This document shows, piece by piece, positions 26,817 through 40,746 of a stretch of 64,000 bases of DNA. The DNA is from Gordonia sihwensis NBRC 108236 (GTDB lineage Bacteria > Actinomycetota > Actinomycetes > Mycobacteriales > Mycobacteriaceae). The stretch covers positions 62,001-126,000 of the forward strand of contig NZ_BANU01000010.1 in NCBI RefSeq assembly GCF_000333035.1, read 5' to 3'. A program made the translations under genes and the position numbers. The notes below the pieces were generated by a model. The model had not been told where the DNA came from. It made no database searches and was given only the letters and a program-made list of their open reading frames with translations. Within the stretch, counting starts at the first letter, position 1, and each line of letters begins with the position of its first letter.

Positions 26817-27426
26817 CGAAGCGGCGCACCATCGCCTCCCAGTCGTCGGCGATCTCCTCGCATGTCATGCCGACGACGTCGAGAAGATGGCGCACGGTCA
26901 AGGCCATGAGCGGTGCCTGGACGGCGTGGGCGGTGACCTCCAGCCTGCCGTCGATGCCCAGTTCGGCCAGGAGCATCCGCACGTGGAGCGTCGACATCGC
27001 CCAGACCGGATGCGATAGATGGTCGGGCTGGTCGGCACCCGCCTCCAGCAGGATATCGAGGTGGTCGACGGTCATCTTGAGTCGCGCGCGGCCGTAGGCG
27101 ATCAGCCGGTCGAGCGGGGGAGCGCCGGGCCCGAGAGGTTCCGGTCCGGAGAGGAAGGCCTGCTGGAGGTCCGACTCCGAGTGGTCGAGGAGGGCGAGCA
27201 TCAGTCCCGTCCGGTTGCCGAAACGGCGGAATACCGTGCCCTTGCCGACGCCGGCGGCACGGGCCACCGCTTCCATCGTCACCGCGGACGCGCCCTGACT
27301 GTCGATCAGCGATTTGGCGGCCGCCAGCAGCAGCCGACGATTCCGTGCGGCGTCGGCCCGCTCCGGCGACGCAGCGGGCGCGTTCGCCACGTGCAGTTCA
27401 AGGGGGCCGGGGCCGTCGGGGAGCAT
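26803..27426 (-). CDS. TetR/AcrR-family regulator (Rv3055-like)
   Basis: TetR-type repressor of about 207 aa. The N-terminal helix-turn-helix is visible: ARNRRLLLAAAKSLIDSQGA, then VTMEAVARAAGVGKGTVFRR and FGNRTGLMLALLDH. The C-terminal ligand domain has no recognisable specificity. Start is unclear: Met at 27426 gives the family-typical N-terminus; ATG at 27444 and an upstream codon at 27540 are alternatives, and none has a good Shine-Dalgarno. Divergent from the FMN reductase gene, which it probably controls, as with Rv3054c/Rv3055. Confidence 0.88.
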   Translation of the reverse strand: MLPDGPGPLELHVANAPAASPERADAARNRRLLLAAAKSLIDSQGASAVTMEAVARAAGVGKGTVFRRFGNRTGLMLALLDHSESDLQQAFLSGPEPLGPGAPPLDRLIAYGRARLKMTVDHLDILLEAGADQPDHLSHPVWAMSTLHVRMLLAELGIDGRLEVTAHAVQAPLMALTVRHLLDVVGMTCEEIADDWEAMVRRFVNGS

Positions 27427-27542
27427 GAGTCGACTGTAAAGCATGTCGGCGTTGTCGCGATTGCGGACACCGGAGGCCGATCCGCGCGCGACCAGCACTT
27501 CCATGCTGTGTCCGGTGTCACGGACGGCACCGGGAATCACGG

Positions 27543-27582
27543 CGGACCGTGGTCCGTTTCATTGGAGGTATCCGTACGTACG
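27543..27582. promoter_or_regulatory. Candidate TetR operator region
   Basis: Two palindromes lie between the TetR gene and the FMN reductase: CGGACCGTGGTCCG (27543-27556) and CGTACGTACG (27573-27582). Either could be the operator of the divergent TetR. Assignment is by position only. Confidence 0.35.
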
Positions 27583-27601
27583 TCAGGAAGAGTGTCGCTC
27601 C

Positions 27602-28159
27602 ATGTCTGAAGGCAACATCACCATCGCAGTTCTCGTCGGCAGCCTCCGCTCCGGCTCGCACAACCGTGCGCTCGCCGAACTGGCCGCGGCCAATGCTCCC
27701 GAGGGGATCTCGTTGAAGATCGTCGAAGGTCTGGGCGAGGTGCCGTTCTACAATGAGGACATCGACACCCCGGATGCGATCCCGGCCGCCGCGGCCTCGC
27801 TGCGCGATCAGGTGGCGTCGGCCGACGCCTTCCTCTTCGTCACCCCCGAGTACAACGGCACGATGTCGGCCGTCCTGAAGAACGCCATCGACTGGCTGTC
27901 GCGTCCCTACAGCGCCGGCGCGCTCGCCGGGCGTCCGGCCGGCGTCATCGGCGCCGCACTCGGCCGGTACGCGGGCACCTGGTCCCGTCAGGACACGCGC
28001 AAGTCGATCGGCGTCGCGGGAGCGAATGTGGTCGAGGCCGTCGAGATCGGCATCGGCACCGGCGCGCTGGGCGACGAGGGCGTGGCGACCGCTGAGACCG
28101 CCGAGCAATTGGGCGAGGTGGTCCGGGTACTGGCCGACGAGGTCGCCGTCGCCGCCTGA
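27602..28159 (+). CDS. NADPH-dependent FMN reductase
   Basis: Flavodoxin-fold FMN reductase of 185 aa (Rv3054c-like). FMN-phosphate loop GSLRSGSHNRAL is at the N-terminus; the flavin contact PEYNGTMSAVLKNAIDW is in the middle; the protein ends with helix 5. It reduces quinones, chromate or flavins with NADPH in the family; physiological electron acceptor is unknown. The ATG lies 14 nt after an AGGAAGAG ribosome site. A strong terminator follows at once. Confidence 0.92.
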   Translation: MSEGNITIAVLVGSLRSGSHNRALAELAAANAPEGISLKIVEGLGEVPFYNEDIDTPDAIPAAAASLRDQVASADAFLFVTPEYNGTMSAVLKNAIDWLSRPYSAGALAGRPAGVIGAALGRYAGTWSRQDTRKSIGVAGANVVEAVEIGIGTGALGDEGVATAETAEQLGEVVRVLADEVAVAA

Positions 28160-28171
28160 TCGACGCTCCTC

Positions 28172-28211
28172 CGGCGGGGCCGGCCGCGGATGTCCGCGGC
28201 CGGCCCCGCCG
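28172..28211 (+). terminator. Strong GC-rich hairpin after the FMN reductase
   Basis: Perfect 19-bp inverted repeat (28172-28190 with 28193-28211) with a 2-nt centre, rich in G and C, 12 bp after the FMN reductase stop. No T-run, as usual in high-GC actinobacteria. Confidence 0.75.
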
Positions 28212-28384
28212 TCTGTGTCGAGCCGTCTGCGGCCGGGCTGCCGACGGTGTCAGACCCCGGTGGTGAACTGTGTGTGCAAGGGGCCGCACGGTCCCGGCCG
28301 AAGGCGCCGAATCGGCGTCCGCCGGCCCGTCTCGGGCACGCGGATTCGAGACACGCCGGACGCGCCGAGACACGCCGGTCCGCC

Positions 28385-28432
28385 TGTGGACAACTGTCAC
28401 GCGACCTGGGAGTTTCAAGAATGTTATTCACA
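28385..28432. promoter_or_regulatory. DnaA-box-like sites upstream of nrdHIEF
   Basis: TGTGGACAA at 28385-28393 is the exact complement of the actinobacterial DnaA box TTGTCCACA. TTATTCACA at 28424-28432 differs at one base from TTATCCACA and overlaps the first NrdR box. DnaA control of ribonucleotide reductase is known in E. coli; here it is inference. Confidence 0.45.
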
Positions 28433-28475
28433 AGTTCTTGTGGTCTAGGAAAACATCAGACACTAGGTGTAGTGT
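28428..28475. promoter_or_regulatory. Tandem NrdR boxes
   Basis: Two 16-bp palindromes, TCACAAGTTCTTGTGG (28428-28443) and ACACTAGGTGTAGTGT (28460-28475), lie 32 bp start to start, i.e. three helical turns, as expected for cooperative NrdR binding. The second is close to the consensus ACACTATATATAGTGT. NrdR represses RNR genes when dATP is high. The promoter of nrdHIEF is expected here. Confidence 0.8.
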
Positions 28476-28607
28476 TTGGGGTGTCCGGGGGGCGGACGGC
28501 AATCGACCGAATTACGGCGGTGTCGTTCACTGCGAAAGCAGGAGATCCGGTCAGAGAAGTCAAGCAAGTCACTCGCAGCAGATCATTCATCTCAAGGGAG
28601 TTCATCG

Positions 28608-28841
28608 ATGGCCATCACCGTCTACACCAAGCCCGCCTGCGTCCAGTGCAACGCGACCTACAAGGCTCTCGACAAGATGGGCCTGGAGTACGACGTCGTG
28701 GACATCAGCCAGGACGACGAGGCTCGCGATTACGTGATGGCGCTCGGCTACCTTCAGGCGCCGGTCGTCGTGGTCGGCGACGAGCACTGGTCGGGTTTCC
28801 GTCCCGACCGCATCAAGTCGCTCGCCACCAACGCGGCCTGA
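28608..28841 (+). CDS. nrdH: Glutaredoxin-like NrdH-redoxin
   Basis: 77-aa thioredoxin-reductase-dependent electron donor for class Ib ribonucleotide reductase. The redox motif is CVQC in [16 protein letters not shown], and the C-terminal WSGFRPDRI is a hallmark of NrdH. The ATG has AAGGGAG 9 nt upstream. First gene of nrdHIEF, controlled from the NrdR boxes upstream. Corresponds to Rv3053c. Confidence 0.97.
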   Translation: MAITVYTKPACVQCNATYKALDKMGLEYDVVDISQDDEARDYVMALGYLQAPVVVVGDEHWSGFRPDRIKSLATNAA

Positions 28842-28855
28842 CGGAGGCGAGCCAC

Positions 28856-29335
28856 ATGGCCGCCGACACTGAAACCCGAAATCCGCTCATCGTCTACTTC
28901 TCGTCGGTGTCGGAGTACACCCACCGCTTCGTTCAGAAGCTGGGGCTCCGCGCGGTCCGGATCCCCCTCATCGACCGCACGTCGTCGTTCCGGGTGGACG
29001 AGCCCTACATCTTGATCACGCCCACATACGGGGGCGGGAAGATCAGCGATGCGGGCAGCGTCACCGCTCATGCGGGCGGAGGCTACGTGCCCAAGCAGGT
29101 CATCAAGTTCCTGAACATCGAACAGAATCGGTCATTGATCCGCGGCGTCCTCGCCGGGGGCAACACCAACTTCGGCGAGGAGTTCGCCCTGGCGGGCGAC
29201 ATCGTCTCGCACAAGTGCCAGGTGCCGTTCCTCTATCGCTTCGAGTTGATGGGAACCACCGACGACGTCGAACGGGTGCGCGCGGGCCTGGCTCAGTTCG
29301 CCGCGAGTTCCGCGTTCACCGGCCGGGCCGCCTGA
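28856..29335 (+). CDS. nrdI: Flavodoxin-like NrdI
   Basis: 159-aa flavodoxin-like protein that supplies superoxide or oxidant to build the dimanganese-tyrosyl radical cofactor of NrdF. FMN phosphate loop is [13 protein letters not shown]. The FMN-binding loop is PTYGGG, and [13 protein letters not shown] lies near the C-terminus. ATG with GGAGGC upstream, 14 bp after the nrdH stop. A short direct repeat CACCAGTTTCCG (29347-29358 and 29362-29373) lies between nrdI and nrdE; no role is known. Confidence 0.96.
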   Translation: MAADTETRNPLIVYFSSVSEYTHRFVQKLGLRAVRIPLIDRTSSFRVDEPYILITPTYGGGKISDAGSVTAHAGGGYVPKQVIKFLNIEQNRSLIRGVLAGGNTNFGEEFALAGDIVSHKCQVPFLYRFELMGTTDDVERVRAGLAQFAASSAFTGRAA

Positions 29336-29410
29336 CGGCCCGCGCTCACCAGTTTCCGGACCACCAGTTTCCGTCAAGTACGCAAACTTCAGTTTCACCA
29401 GGGAGAAGCA

Positions 29411-31645
29411 GTGTCGCCCACCGCAGTTTCTGTCAGCGAATCCACCGTCTCGGCGAGCAAGTCGGGGGTGCACACGGGTCCGGCCGGCCACGAGCCGGGC
29501 GACCTCGACTACCACGCGCTCAACGCGATGCTCAACCTGTACGACGCGGACGGTCGGATCCAGTTCGACAAGGATCGTGAGGCCGCCCGCCAGTACTTCT
29601 TGCAGCACGTCAACCAGAACACGGTGTTCTTCCACGATCTCGACGAGAAGCTCGACTATCTCCTCAAGGAGAACTACTACGAGCCCGAGGTCCTCGCGAA
29701 GTACGACCGCGAGTTCGTGAAGTTGCTGTTCGGGCACGCCTTCGCCAAGAAGTTCCGGTTCCCGACCTTCCTGGGCGCGTTCAAGTACTACACCAGCTAC
29801 ACGCTCAAGACGTTCGACGGAAAGCGCTACCTGGAGCGTTTCGAGGACCGCGTCTGCATGGTGGCGCTGACGCTGGCCGACGGCGACACCGCGCTCGCGC
29901 GCAATCTGGTCGACGAGATCATGGACGGCCGGTTCCAGCCGGCCACGCCGACCTTCCTGAACTCGGGCAAGAAGCAGCGCGGCGAGCCGGTCTCGTGCTT
30001 CCTGCTGCGCATCGAGGACAACATGGAGTCGATCGGCCGATCGATCAACTCCGCGCTGCAGTTGAGCAAGCGCGGCGGGGGCGTGGCGCTGCTCCTCAGC
30101 AACGTCCGCGAGCACGGCGCGCCGATCAAGCGCATCGAGAACCAGAGCTCCGGTGTCATCCCGATCATGAAGCTGCTGGAGGACTCGTTCAGCTATGCCA
30201 ACCAGCTCGGCGCGCGTCAGGGCGCCGGTGCCGTGTACCTGCACGCGCACCACCCCGACATCTACCGCTTCTTGGACACCAAGCGTGAGAACGCCGATGA
30301 GAAGATCCGGATCAAGACGCTGTCGCTGGGCGTGGTGATCCCGGACATCACCTTCGAGCTCGCCAAGAACAACGACGACATGTACCTGTTCAGCCCGTAC
30401 GACGTGGAGCGCGTCTACGGCAAGCCGTTCGCGGACGTGAACGTCACCGACGAGTACCACGCCATGGTCGAGGACCGGCGGATCCGCAAGTCGAAGATCA
30501 GGGCGCGGGAGTTCTTCCAGACGCTCGCTGAGCTGCAGTTCGAGTCCGGCTACCCGTACATCATGTTCGAGGACACGGTGAACAGGTCGAACCCGATCGA
30601 GGGCAAGGTCACGCACTCCAACCTCTGCTCGGAGATCCTGCAGGTCTCGACCCCGTCGGAGTTCAACGAGGACCTCACGTACTCGCATGTCGGCAAGGAC
30701 ATCTCGTGCAATCTCGGGTCGATGAACATCGCCAAGACGATGGACTCGCCGGACTTCGGCCAGAGCATCGAGACCGCGATCCGCGGACTCACCGCCGTCG
30801 CCGATCAGACGTCGATCGAGTCGGTGCCGTCGATCAAGCGGGCGAACGACGAGGGTCACGCCATCGGCCTCGGCCAGATGAACCTGCACGGTTACCTGGC
30901 TCGTGAGCGGATCTTCTACGGCAGTGAAGAGGGCATCGACTTCACGAACATGTACTTCTACACGGTCCTGTTCCACGCCATCCGCGCGTCGAACAAGATC
31001 GCCAAGGAGCGCGGGACGGCGTTCGCCGGCTTCGAGAAGAGCACGTATGCGACCGGTGAGTTCTTCGACAAATACATCGACCAGGTGTGGGAACCGAAGA
31101 CTCAGAAGGTGCGCGACCTGTTCGCACGCGCGGGCCGTGACGGCGAGAGCGCGCAGCTGTTCGAGTCGGGCATCCACATTCCGACCCAGGACGACTGGCG
31201 TGAGCTCAAGGCGTCGGTGCAGCAGTACGGCATCTACAACCAGAATCTGCAGGCGGTGCCGCCGACCGGTTCGATCAGCTACATCAATCATTCGACCAGC
31301 TCGATTCACCCGGTCGCGTCGAAGATCGAGATCCGCAAGGAAGGCAAGATCGGCCGCGTCTACTACCCGGCTCCGTACCTGACGAACGACAATCTGGAGT
31401 ACTACCAGGACGCGTACGAGATCGGTTACGAGAAGATCATCGACACGTATGCAGCCGCGACCCAGCACGTCGATCAGGGTTTGAGCCTGACGCTGTTCTT
31501 CAAGGACACCGCGACCACGCGGGACGTCAACAAGGCGCAGATCTACGCGTGGCGCAAGGGCATCAAGACGCTGTACTACATCAGGCTCCGTCAGATGGCG
31601 CTCGAGGGGACCGAAGTGGATGGCTGCGTCAGCTGCATGTTGTGA
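29411..31645 (+). CDS. nrdE: Class Ib ribonucleotide reductase alpha subunit NrdE
   Basis: Catalytic subunit that reduces ribonucleoside diphosphates; 744 aa. Visible signatures are [19 protein letters not shown] (the first active-site Cys), [14 protein letters not shown], the [18 protein letters not shown] loop and the C-terminal redox pair CVSCML that is re-reduced by NrdH. The allosteric ATP-cone of class Ia enzymes is absent as expected in class Ib. GTG start with AGGGAG upstream. An 1161-codon open frame on the other strand is a composition artefact. Confidence 0.97.
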   Translation: MSPTAVSVSESTVSASKSGVHTGPAGHEPGDLDYHALNAMLNLYDADGRIQFDKDREAARQYFLQHVNQNTVFFHDLDEKLDYLLKENYYEPEVLAKYDREFVKLLFGHAFAKKFRFPTFLGAFKYYTSYTLKTFDGKRYLERFEDRVCMVALTLADGDTALARNLVDEIMDGRFQPATPTFLNSGKKQRGEPVSCFLLRIEDNMESIGRSINSALQLSKRGGGVALLLSNVREHGAPIKRIENQSSGVIPIMKLLEDSFSYANQLGARQGAGAVYLHAHHPDIYRFLDTKRENADEKIRIKTLSLGVVIPDITFELAKNNDDMYLFSPYDVERVYGKPFADVNVTDEYHAMVEDRRIRKSKIRAREFFQTLAELQFESGYPYIMFEDTVNRSNPIEGKVTHSNLCSEILQVSTPSEFNEDLTYSHVGKDISCNLGSMNIAKTMDSPDFGQSIETAIRGLTAVADQTSIESVPSIKRANDEGHAIGLGQMNLHGYLARERIFYGSEEGIDFTNMYFYTVLFHAIRASNKIAKERGTAFAGFEKSTYATGEFFDKYIDQVWEPKTQKVRDLFARAGRDGESAQLFESGIHIPTQDDWRELKASVQQYGIYNQNLQAVPPTGSISYINHSTSSIHPVASKIEIRKEGKIGRVYYPAPYLTNDNLEYYQDAYEIGYEKIIDTYAAATQHVDQGLSLTLFFKDTATTRDVNKAQIYAWRKGIKTLYYIRLRQMALEGTEVDGCVSCML

Positions 31646-31690
31646 GCTGTTGTCGCACAACGAGATCCAGTCGCCGACTACACCGAATGA

Positions 31691-32695
<1,005 letters not shown>

Positions 32696-32705
32696 CCTCT
32701 TGCGG

Positions 32706-32734
32706 CCGGTCCGGCGCCCGTCAGCGCCGGCCGG
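32706..32734. terminator. Possible terminator between nrdF and the SWIM gene
   Basis: CCGG-T-CCGGCGC (32706-32717) pairs with GCGCCGGCCGG (32724-32734) around a 6-nt loop, with one bulged T. It covers the stop of the convergent SWIM gene. Confidence is modest. Confidence 0.35.
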
Positions 32735-33479
32735 TCAGCACGTCGTAGTACGTCGTGAGGTCGTCGAGGGCCTCGCCGACCTCGGTCAGCGGCACCCCGG
32801 TGGCGCGCAGCGCCTGCCGCAGGGCCGTCGGGTCGAGGTCGGAGAGCGGGTCGACGGCGGGAAACGACGGGGGAGCGGGCGGCAGACGGTGGTCCCCGTA
32901 GGGGTCGTCGGCGACGAGCGGATCGTCGTCGCCCACCGCCGCGTGTCGGTCGCGGTCGCCGTCCTGCACCACCGCCAGCAGTTCGGGCAGGTCGGTGCCC
33001 ATCACTGTCAGCAGCGTGGTGGGACGCCGGTCGATCTCCGCCGCCACCTCGAACGACACCGCCAGGACATGGGTGCATCGGGGAGCGTCGTCGGGACAAC
33101 TGCAGTCGGACGTCACGTCGGCCGGCTCGGTGGGTGCGATCAATTCGCCGAGTCCGGTCGGTTGCTCACCGCGGGCGAGGTCGAGCAGGTCGTCGGTGCT
33201 GCCCGTTCGGCGCAGCAGTTCCACGACGGTGTCCGGGTCGACGGTGCGCATCTCGAGCCGGACGTCGAAGGGGTCGAGTTGGCTGCCGCGCACCGAAGCC
33301 GTCACCACACCGTGCCCGATCCGAAGACCTTCGACGTGCCGCTCTCGGAAGTATCGACGGGCGCCGGTGATGCGGCGGTGATCGGCACCCGACTCCACCA
33401 CGCCGACGAAGGCGCGCGACCAGCCGGTGATGCCGTAGCCGCGGACTGCGGCCTTCGTCCGCCGTCTGCCGGGACTCAT
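32721..33479 (-). CDS. SWIM zinc-finger protein, partner of the SNF2 helicase
   Basis: 252-aa protein with a SWIM zinc finger (CxCx-n-CxH) visible as CSCPDDAPRCTHVLAV near residue 125; SWIM fingers bind DNA or protein. The N-terminus is Arg-rich and contains WSRAFVGVVESGADHRRITG, common to this family. It begins 13 bp after the stop of the SNF2-type helicase, so the two form an operon. Such SWIM/SNF2 pairs recur in actinobacteria. Molecular role is unknown. Confidence 0.85.
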   Translation of the reverse strand: MSPGRRRTKAAVRGYGITGWSRAFVGVVESGADHRRITGARRYFRERHVEGLRIGHGVVTASVRGSQLDPFDVRLEMRTVDPDTVVELLRRTGSTDDLLDLARGEQPTGLGELIAPTEPADVTSDCSCPDDAPRCTHVLAVSFEVAAEIDRRPTTLLTVMGTDLPELLAVVQDGDRDRHAAVGDDDPLVADDPYGDHRLPPAPPSFPAVDPLSDLDPTALRQALRATGVPLTEVGEALDDLTTYYDVLTGRR

Positions 33480-33492
33480 GGACGCTCCGATC

Positions 33493-36384
33493 TCATTCGG
33501 CGACAGCCTCCTCGCGCAGAGCCAGCAGATCCATCAGGGTGTCGTCGTCGAGCTCGGTGAGCCACGACTCGCCGGTGCTGACCGTCAGGCGCGACAGTTC
33601 CCGCTTCGCCGCGACCATCTCATCGATCCGTTCCTCCAGCGTTCCGACGCACACGAACTTGCGGACCTGCACATTGCGCGTCTGCCCGATCCGGTAGGCA
33701 CGGTCGGTGGCTTGATCCTCCACCGCCGGATTCCACCATCGATCGGCGTGGATGACATGATTCGCCGCCACCATGTTCAGGCCCGTTCCGCCGGCCTTCA
33801 GTGTGGCGAGAAGCACCGGCGGACCGTCCTCGGCGGCGAACCGCTCGACCATCTCGTCACGCCCGTTGCGGGTGACACCACCGTGCAGGACCGGCACTGC
33901 GGCGCCGAGGACCGGTTCGAGCCAGGTCGAGAGCAAGTCGGCGAACGCAGCGAACTGGGTGAAGACCAGCGCGCGGTCGCCCTCGGCGATCAGCGTGGTC
34001 AGGACGTCGACGAGGAGTTCGACCTTGCCGGATCGATGGCGGCCCCGCCGCAGCATGGCCGAGCCGTCGTCGAGGTAGTGCGCCGGGTGATTGCAGATCT
34101 GCTTGAGCCGGGTCAGGGCAGCGAGGACCGTCCGACGGCGCGGGCCGCTCTGCTGGGTATCGGCGAGTGCCTCATGCAATTCGTTCAGAACGGCTTGATA
34201 CAGGCCTGCCTGCTCACTGGACAGGTTGGTGCGGACCATCAGTTCGGTCTTCTCCGGGAGATCGGGAGCGATGGTCGGATCGGTCTTCTCCCTGCGCAGA
34301 ATGAACGGCTTGGTCACGGCCGACAGCCGGGCGACGGCTCGCGCGTCCCGGTCGCGCTCGATGGGTTCGGCGAACCGGGCCCGGAACTTCGAGGCGGTGC
34401 CGAGCATGCCGGGATTCACCAGATCGATCACGGCCCGCAGGTCCTCCAGCCGATTCTCGACCGGGGTCCCGGTCAACGCGACTCGCTGGGCGGCCGAGAC
34501 GGCGCGCAGCGCCTTCGCTGCCGCGGTGTGCACGTTCTTGACGTGCTGAGCCTCGTCGACGACGAGTTCCTTCCATGTCAACGCCGCCAGTGAATCACGG
34601 TCGCGCGCGAGAGTCGCGAACGTGGTGAGCACCACGTCGGCGCGGTTCTCGGCGATCCGCTCCGTCGATCGGCCGGTGCCGTGATGGACCACCACCCGCA
34701 GATGCGGCGCGAACGACGACAACTCCCGTTGCCAATTGCCGATGACCGACATCGGGCACACCACCAGAGCCGGATCCGATTCCGGGTCGCGCTCGCGGCC
34801 GGCGGTGAGCAGCGCGATCACCTGCACGGTCTTGCCCAGACCCATGTCGTCAGCGAGGACGCCGCCTGCCCCGATGGCGCCCAACGCGGTCAGCCACTCC
34901 AGTCCGCGCTGCTGGTAGGGACGAAGCTCGGCGCGTAGGCGCGACGGCGGGGGCATCGACGGCGGCACGATGGTCCCGCCCGCGGCGATGTCGTCGAGCC
35001 AACCGAGGCCGGAGACCGTCCTGACCGGAACCGGAAGGGTGTCGTCGCGCTCGGTCACCAGAGCGAGGAGATCGGCCATCGTGGGCGCCTGGTCGCCGGG
35101 CGCCAGCGCACGTTGGGCCGCGACGAAGGCCGCGGCGCGGCCCAGTGCGGCGCCTTCGGCGCGGAGCCACGTGCCGCGGAGCCGGACGAGATCGCCGCTC
35201 TGCTGAGCGAGTTCCTCGATGTCGGACGATGACAGCTCTCGGGAGCCCGGGGCGTCGCCGAGAGCGAGCCGCCACTCGAAATCCGAGATCTCGTCGAGGC
35301 CGACGAATCCGGGCCGGGCTCCGCCGCCGGGAGTCTGTTGTGAACGGATCGACAGCGAGGGGGTGACGGCCGCGATCGACGACGGCAGAAGGACGTTCAC
35401 GCCCGCCGCCTGGAGGTCCGCGGCACCGCGGGCGAGGAGTTCGTCGACCACCGCGGTCGTGAGCAGATAGTCGAGGCTGTGCGGATCGGCTTCGGCGCGG
35501 CTCAGCTCGCCGAACGCGCCGACCGCTGTCGCGAGCTCGGTGGTGACGGCATCGAGTTCGTGCGCATCGAGGCGGTGCGGGACCACCGGGACGAGTTCAC
35601 CGCTCGGACTGCGGACGCAGACCTCGAGGCGCCAGCGCACCTGCTCCGGCGCCATCGGCGGCTCGTCGGGCTCGTCCGGAGGCACGTGAAGGCGCATCAC
35701 CAGTGCGGGGCGTCCCGGACCGGCGGTGCCGACCCAGTCGTGCCAGGCCTGTGCGCTGCGCGGTCCGATCTCGGCACCGAGATCGGTGGGCGCTCGTTGC
35801 GCCAGACCGGCGATGAGCGGTATCGGCGACGTCACCTCCGCTGCCGCGAGGAGCCGGCGGCACTCGTGGTCGACGGCCTCGGCGACGAAGTCGGTGACAG
35901 CTCCCCGGGTGGCCAGCGCGGGCGGCGCCGAGTCCTGTGCGATCGACAGCCAGCTGTGCCACGCGGCCCCGGGTACCGGGATCCAGCGCACCTCGTACAC
36001 CCCGCCGACCAGACAGGTGCTCGGCGCGACGGCGCCTGACGCGATGTAGCGGCGTACGCAGGCGAGGAGGTGACGGTAGTACGCGATGTCGCCGCCGACG
36101 CGGAGATGTGCGCAGCGATCGAGGAACTCGACAGCCGACGCCATGCCGAGTCCGCATGCCGGAAGGAACCGGCGCGTGCCGTCGGGGCCGGCGATCTCCA
36201 CTGTGTGCCGCAGCCGCTTGCGTGACACGAGATCGGTGAGCGCCGCGGGGACCTCGACCGCGTCGCCGAAGACGGTGCCCGGCTCGGTCGGCGCATCGGG
36301 CCACACGGCCATCCCGAGCCCGGGAACCCAGCGGATGCGCAGCGGTGCCCGGCTGTGCTGCTCGGCCACGGCGATCGCTGTCAT
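33493..36384 (-). CDS. SNF2-family DNA helicase/translocase
   Basis: 963-aa SNF2/Rad54-like ATPase. N-terminal about 450 residues belong to the SNF2-associated (DUF3670-like) region. Walker A is [14 protein letters not shown] near residue 515; motif II is DEAQ in [12 protein letters not shown] near 608; motif III is [13 protein letters not shown]; and motifs V and VI are [20 protein letters not shown] and DRAYRIGQT. It likely remodels or translocates on DNA. It precedes the SWIM gene. Related to Rv2101 HelZ but linked here to a different region than in M. tuberculosis. Confidence 0.93.
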   Translation of the reverse strand: MTAIAVAEQHSRAPLRIRWVPGLGMAVWPDAPTEPGTVFGDAVEVPAALTDLVSRKRLRHTVEIAGPDGTRRFLPACGLGMASAVEFLDRCAHLRVGGDIAYYRHLLACVRRYIASGAVAPSTCLVGGVYEVRWIPVPGAAWHSWLSIAQDSAPPALATRGAVTDFVAEAVDHECRRLLAAAEVTSPIPLIAGLAQRAPTDLGAEIGPRSAQAWHDWVGTAGPGRPALVMRLHVPPDEPDEPPMAPEQVRWRLEVCVRSPSGELVPVVPHRLDAHELDAVTTELATAVGAFGELSRAEADPHSLDYLLTTAVVDELLARGAADLQAAGVNVLLPSSIAAVTPSLSIRSQQTPGGGARPGFVGLDEISDFEWRLALGDAPGSRELSSSDIEELAQQSGDLVRLRGTWLRAEGAALGRAAAFVAAQRALAPGDQAPTMADLLALVTERDDTLPVPVRTVSGLGWLDDIAAGGTIVPPSMPPPSRLRAELRPYQQRGLEWLTALGAIGAGGVLADDMGLGKTVQVIALLTAGRERDPESDPALVVCPMSVIGNWQRELSSFAPHLRVVVHHGTGRSTERIAENRADVVLTTFATLARDRDSLAALTWKELVVDEAQHVKNVHTAAAKALRAVSAAQRVALTGTPVENRLEDLRAVIDLVNPGMLGTASKFRARFAEPIERDRDARAVARLSAVTKPFILRREKTDPTIAPDLPEKTELMVRTNLSSEQAGLYQAVLNELHEALADTQQSGPRRRTVLAALTRLKQICNHPAHYLDDGSAMLRRGRHRSGKVELLVDVLTTLIAEGDRALVFTQFAAFADLLSTWLEPVLGAAVPVLHGGVTRNGRDEMVERFAAEDGPPVLLATLKAGGTGLNMVAANHVIHADRWWNPAVEDQATDRAYRIGQTRNVQVRKFVCVGTLEERIDEMVAAKRELSRLTVSTGESWLTELDDDTLMDLLALREEAVAE

Positions 36385-36454
36385 GGCACCAGTTGTAGCT
36401 CAGCGGTACGACATCGGCGATGTCGGGAGCGCCGCGAGGCCCGGACCGGCGGAA

Positions 36455-37480
36455 TCAGCCCGCGGAACTGCTGTTGAGGGAGACCTTCACGTCGTTGAGC
36501 ACCAGCCACGCCGCTGCCAGTCCGGACGTGCCGTACCAGACGGTGTCGTCGACGGAGAGGACTCGGTTCCAGGTGGGCGCGCCCATGTCGAGCCAACGAT
36601 CGCTGAGGAGGACGCGCTTGCCGCGCTCCAGACCCTCGGGCCCCTCGTAGCTCACATAGATGAGGTCGGCGTCGGCGTCGGTGAAGTCGGCGTCGGTGGC
36701 GGGCACCGCCTCGGGCGTGCGCTGGGCGGCGGGCCGGGCGACCCCGATGGTCGCCATGATCTGCGCACCGAAGGAACCGGTGCCCTCGATCATCTCCGCG
36801 TCGGGAGTGAAACGGACCAGCGAGACCTCGCTGTGGGGTGCGTCCATCACGCGTCCCACGCGGTGCGCCTCGGTGGTGAATTCGTCGAGACGAGCATTCG
36901 CCGCCCCGGTCCGGTTGACGCCCGCCGCGACCGCGCGGAAGGCCGCCTGCCAGTCGGAGGCGGGATCGACGGTGACGATTCGGGCCGTGCCGAGCGCGCC
37001 GGTACCGCGCAACGCGTCGAGGCGCTGCCGCGTCTCCGGCGAGGTCAGGACCACCTGGGGGGCGGCGGTGCGCACGGCCGCACTCGCCGGTGCGTCGCCG
37101 AGCGCCGGAACCGACGCCAGCTGCGGGCCCAGATAGGCCGGGACCGACCCGGCCGGCGCGGTCACACCCGTGACTTGAGCGCCCATGCCGAGCGCGCACA
37201 GTGCGTCGAGGAGAGCGGGATCGGTGACGACGATCCTGGCCACGTCTGCGCGGCCCGGGTCGGGTGCGGTGGGAGCCAGACAGGTCTTGGCGTAGTCGCG
37301 GCCCGGATTCACGATGTTCACCTCGGCGATCCGGGTCACCGTCGTGGAGATGACCGAGCCGTCGGGCGTGCGCAGGACGTCGTCGTCGGCGGCACAGGCG
37401 CCGAGGCCGACGGTCAGCGCGACCGCCGTCGCCAGGGCACCGGCGCAGCGCCGCTGGGAGCGGGCAAGCATGGAGAACAC
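36455..37480 (-). CDS. FecB-like periplasmic substrate-binding lipoprotein
   Basis: 341-aa lipoprotein with a signal peptide and lipobox LGAC ([17 protein letters not shown]), cut before Cys at about residue 29. The mature part is a type III periplasmic-binding fold (siderophore/heme type), with [19 protein letters not shown] and [17 protein letters not shown]. Related to Rv3044 FecB; the M. tuberculosis protein binds ferric siderophores or heme. It is divergent from ctaD as Rv3044 is from Rv3043c. GTG at 37480 or ATG at 37471 is the start. No permease or ATPase is adjacent. Confidence 0.88.
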   Translation of the reverse strand: MFSMLARSQRRCAGALATAVALTVGLGACAADDDVLRTPDGSVISTTVTRIAEVNIVNPGRDYAKTCLAPTAPDPGRADVARIVVTDPALLDALCALGMGAQVTGVTAPAGSVPAYLGPQLASVPALGDAPASAAVRTAAPQVVLTSPETRQRLDALRGTGALGTARIVTVDPASDWQAAFRAVAAGVNRTGAANARLDEFTTEAHRVGRVMDAPHSEVSLVRFTPDAEMIEGTGSFGAQIMATIGVARPAAQRTPEAVPATDADFTDADADLIYVSYEGPEGLERGKRVLLSDRWLDMGAPTWNRVLSVDDTVWYGTSGLAAAWLVLNDVKVSLNSSSAG

Positions 37481-37699
37481 CCGCCTACGCTAGCATCGGC
37501 GGCTCGCCGTGAAATGGGGCTACCTGCGGCGACGAACGCGGTCTATCTTGGTAATACGACAGATCGTAGGACCCGGTCGGAACGGTGCGCCGGTCTGGTT
37601 TACGATCAGTACGTAGCGCTAGCGCCAGAGTTGGCACGACAGCAGAGTTTTGGGCCGTCAGGCCCGGTGCCCGCAATCGGCGCCGAGGAGGAGGAATCT

Positions 37700-40742
<3,043 letters not shown>

Positions 40743-40746
40743 TCGG

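Larger units (their letters stand above)
28212..28607. other. nrd operon leader and control region
   Basis: About 400 bp with no credible gene. It holds a direct repeat CGAGACACGCCGG (28347-28359 and 28366-28378), a DnaA-like box pair, and two tandem NrdR boxes (listed separately). The stretch 28385-28475 is notably AT-richer than its surroundings, consistent with a promoter. An AAGGGAG ribosome-binding site precedes nrdH. Confidence 0.6.

Noticed and set aside
36396-36408. tRNA A-box-like TAGCTCAGCGGTA
   Set aside because: No paired acceptor, anticodon or T-arm follows; it is a chance match.
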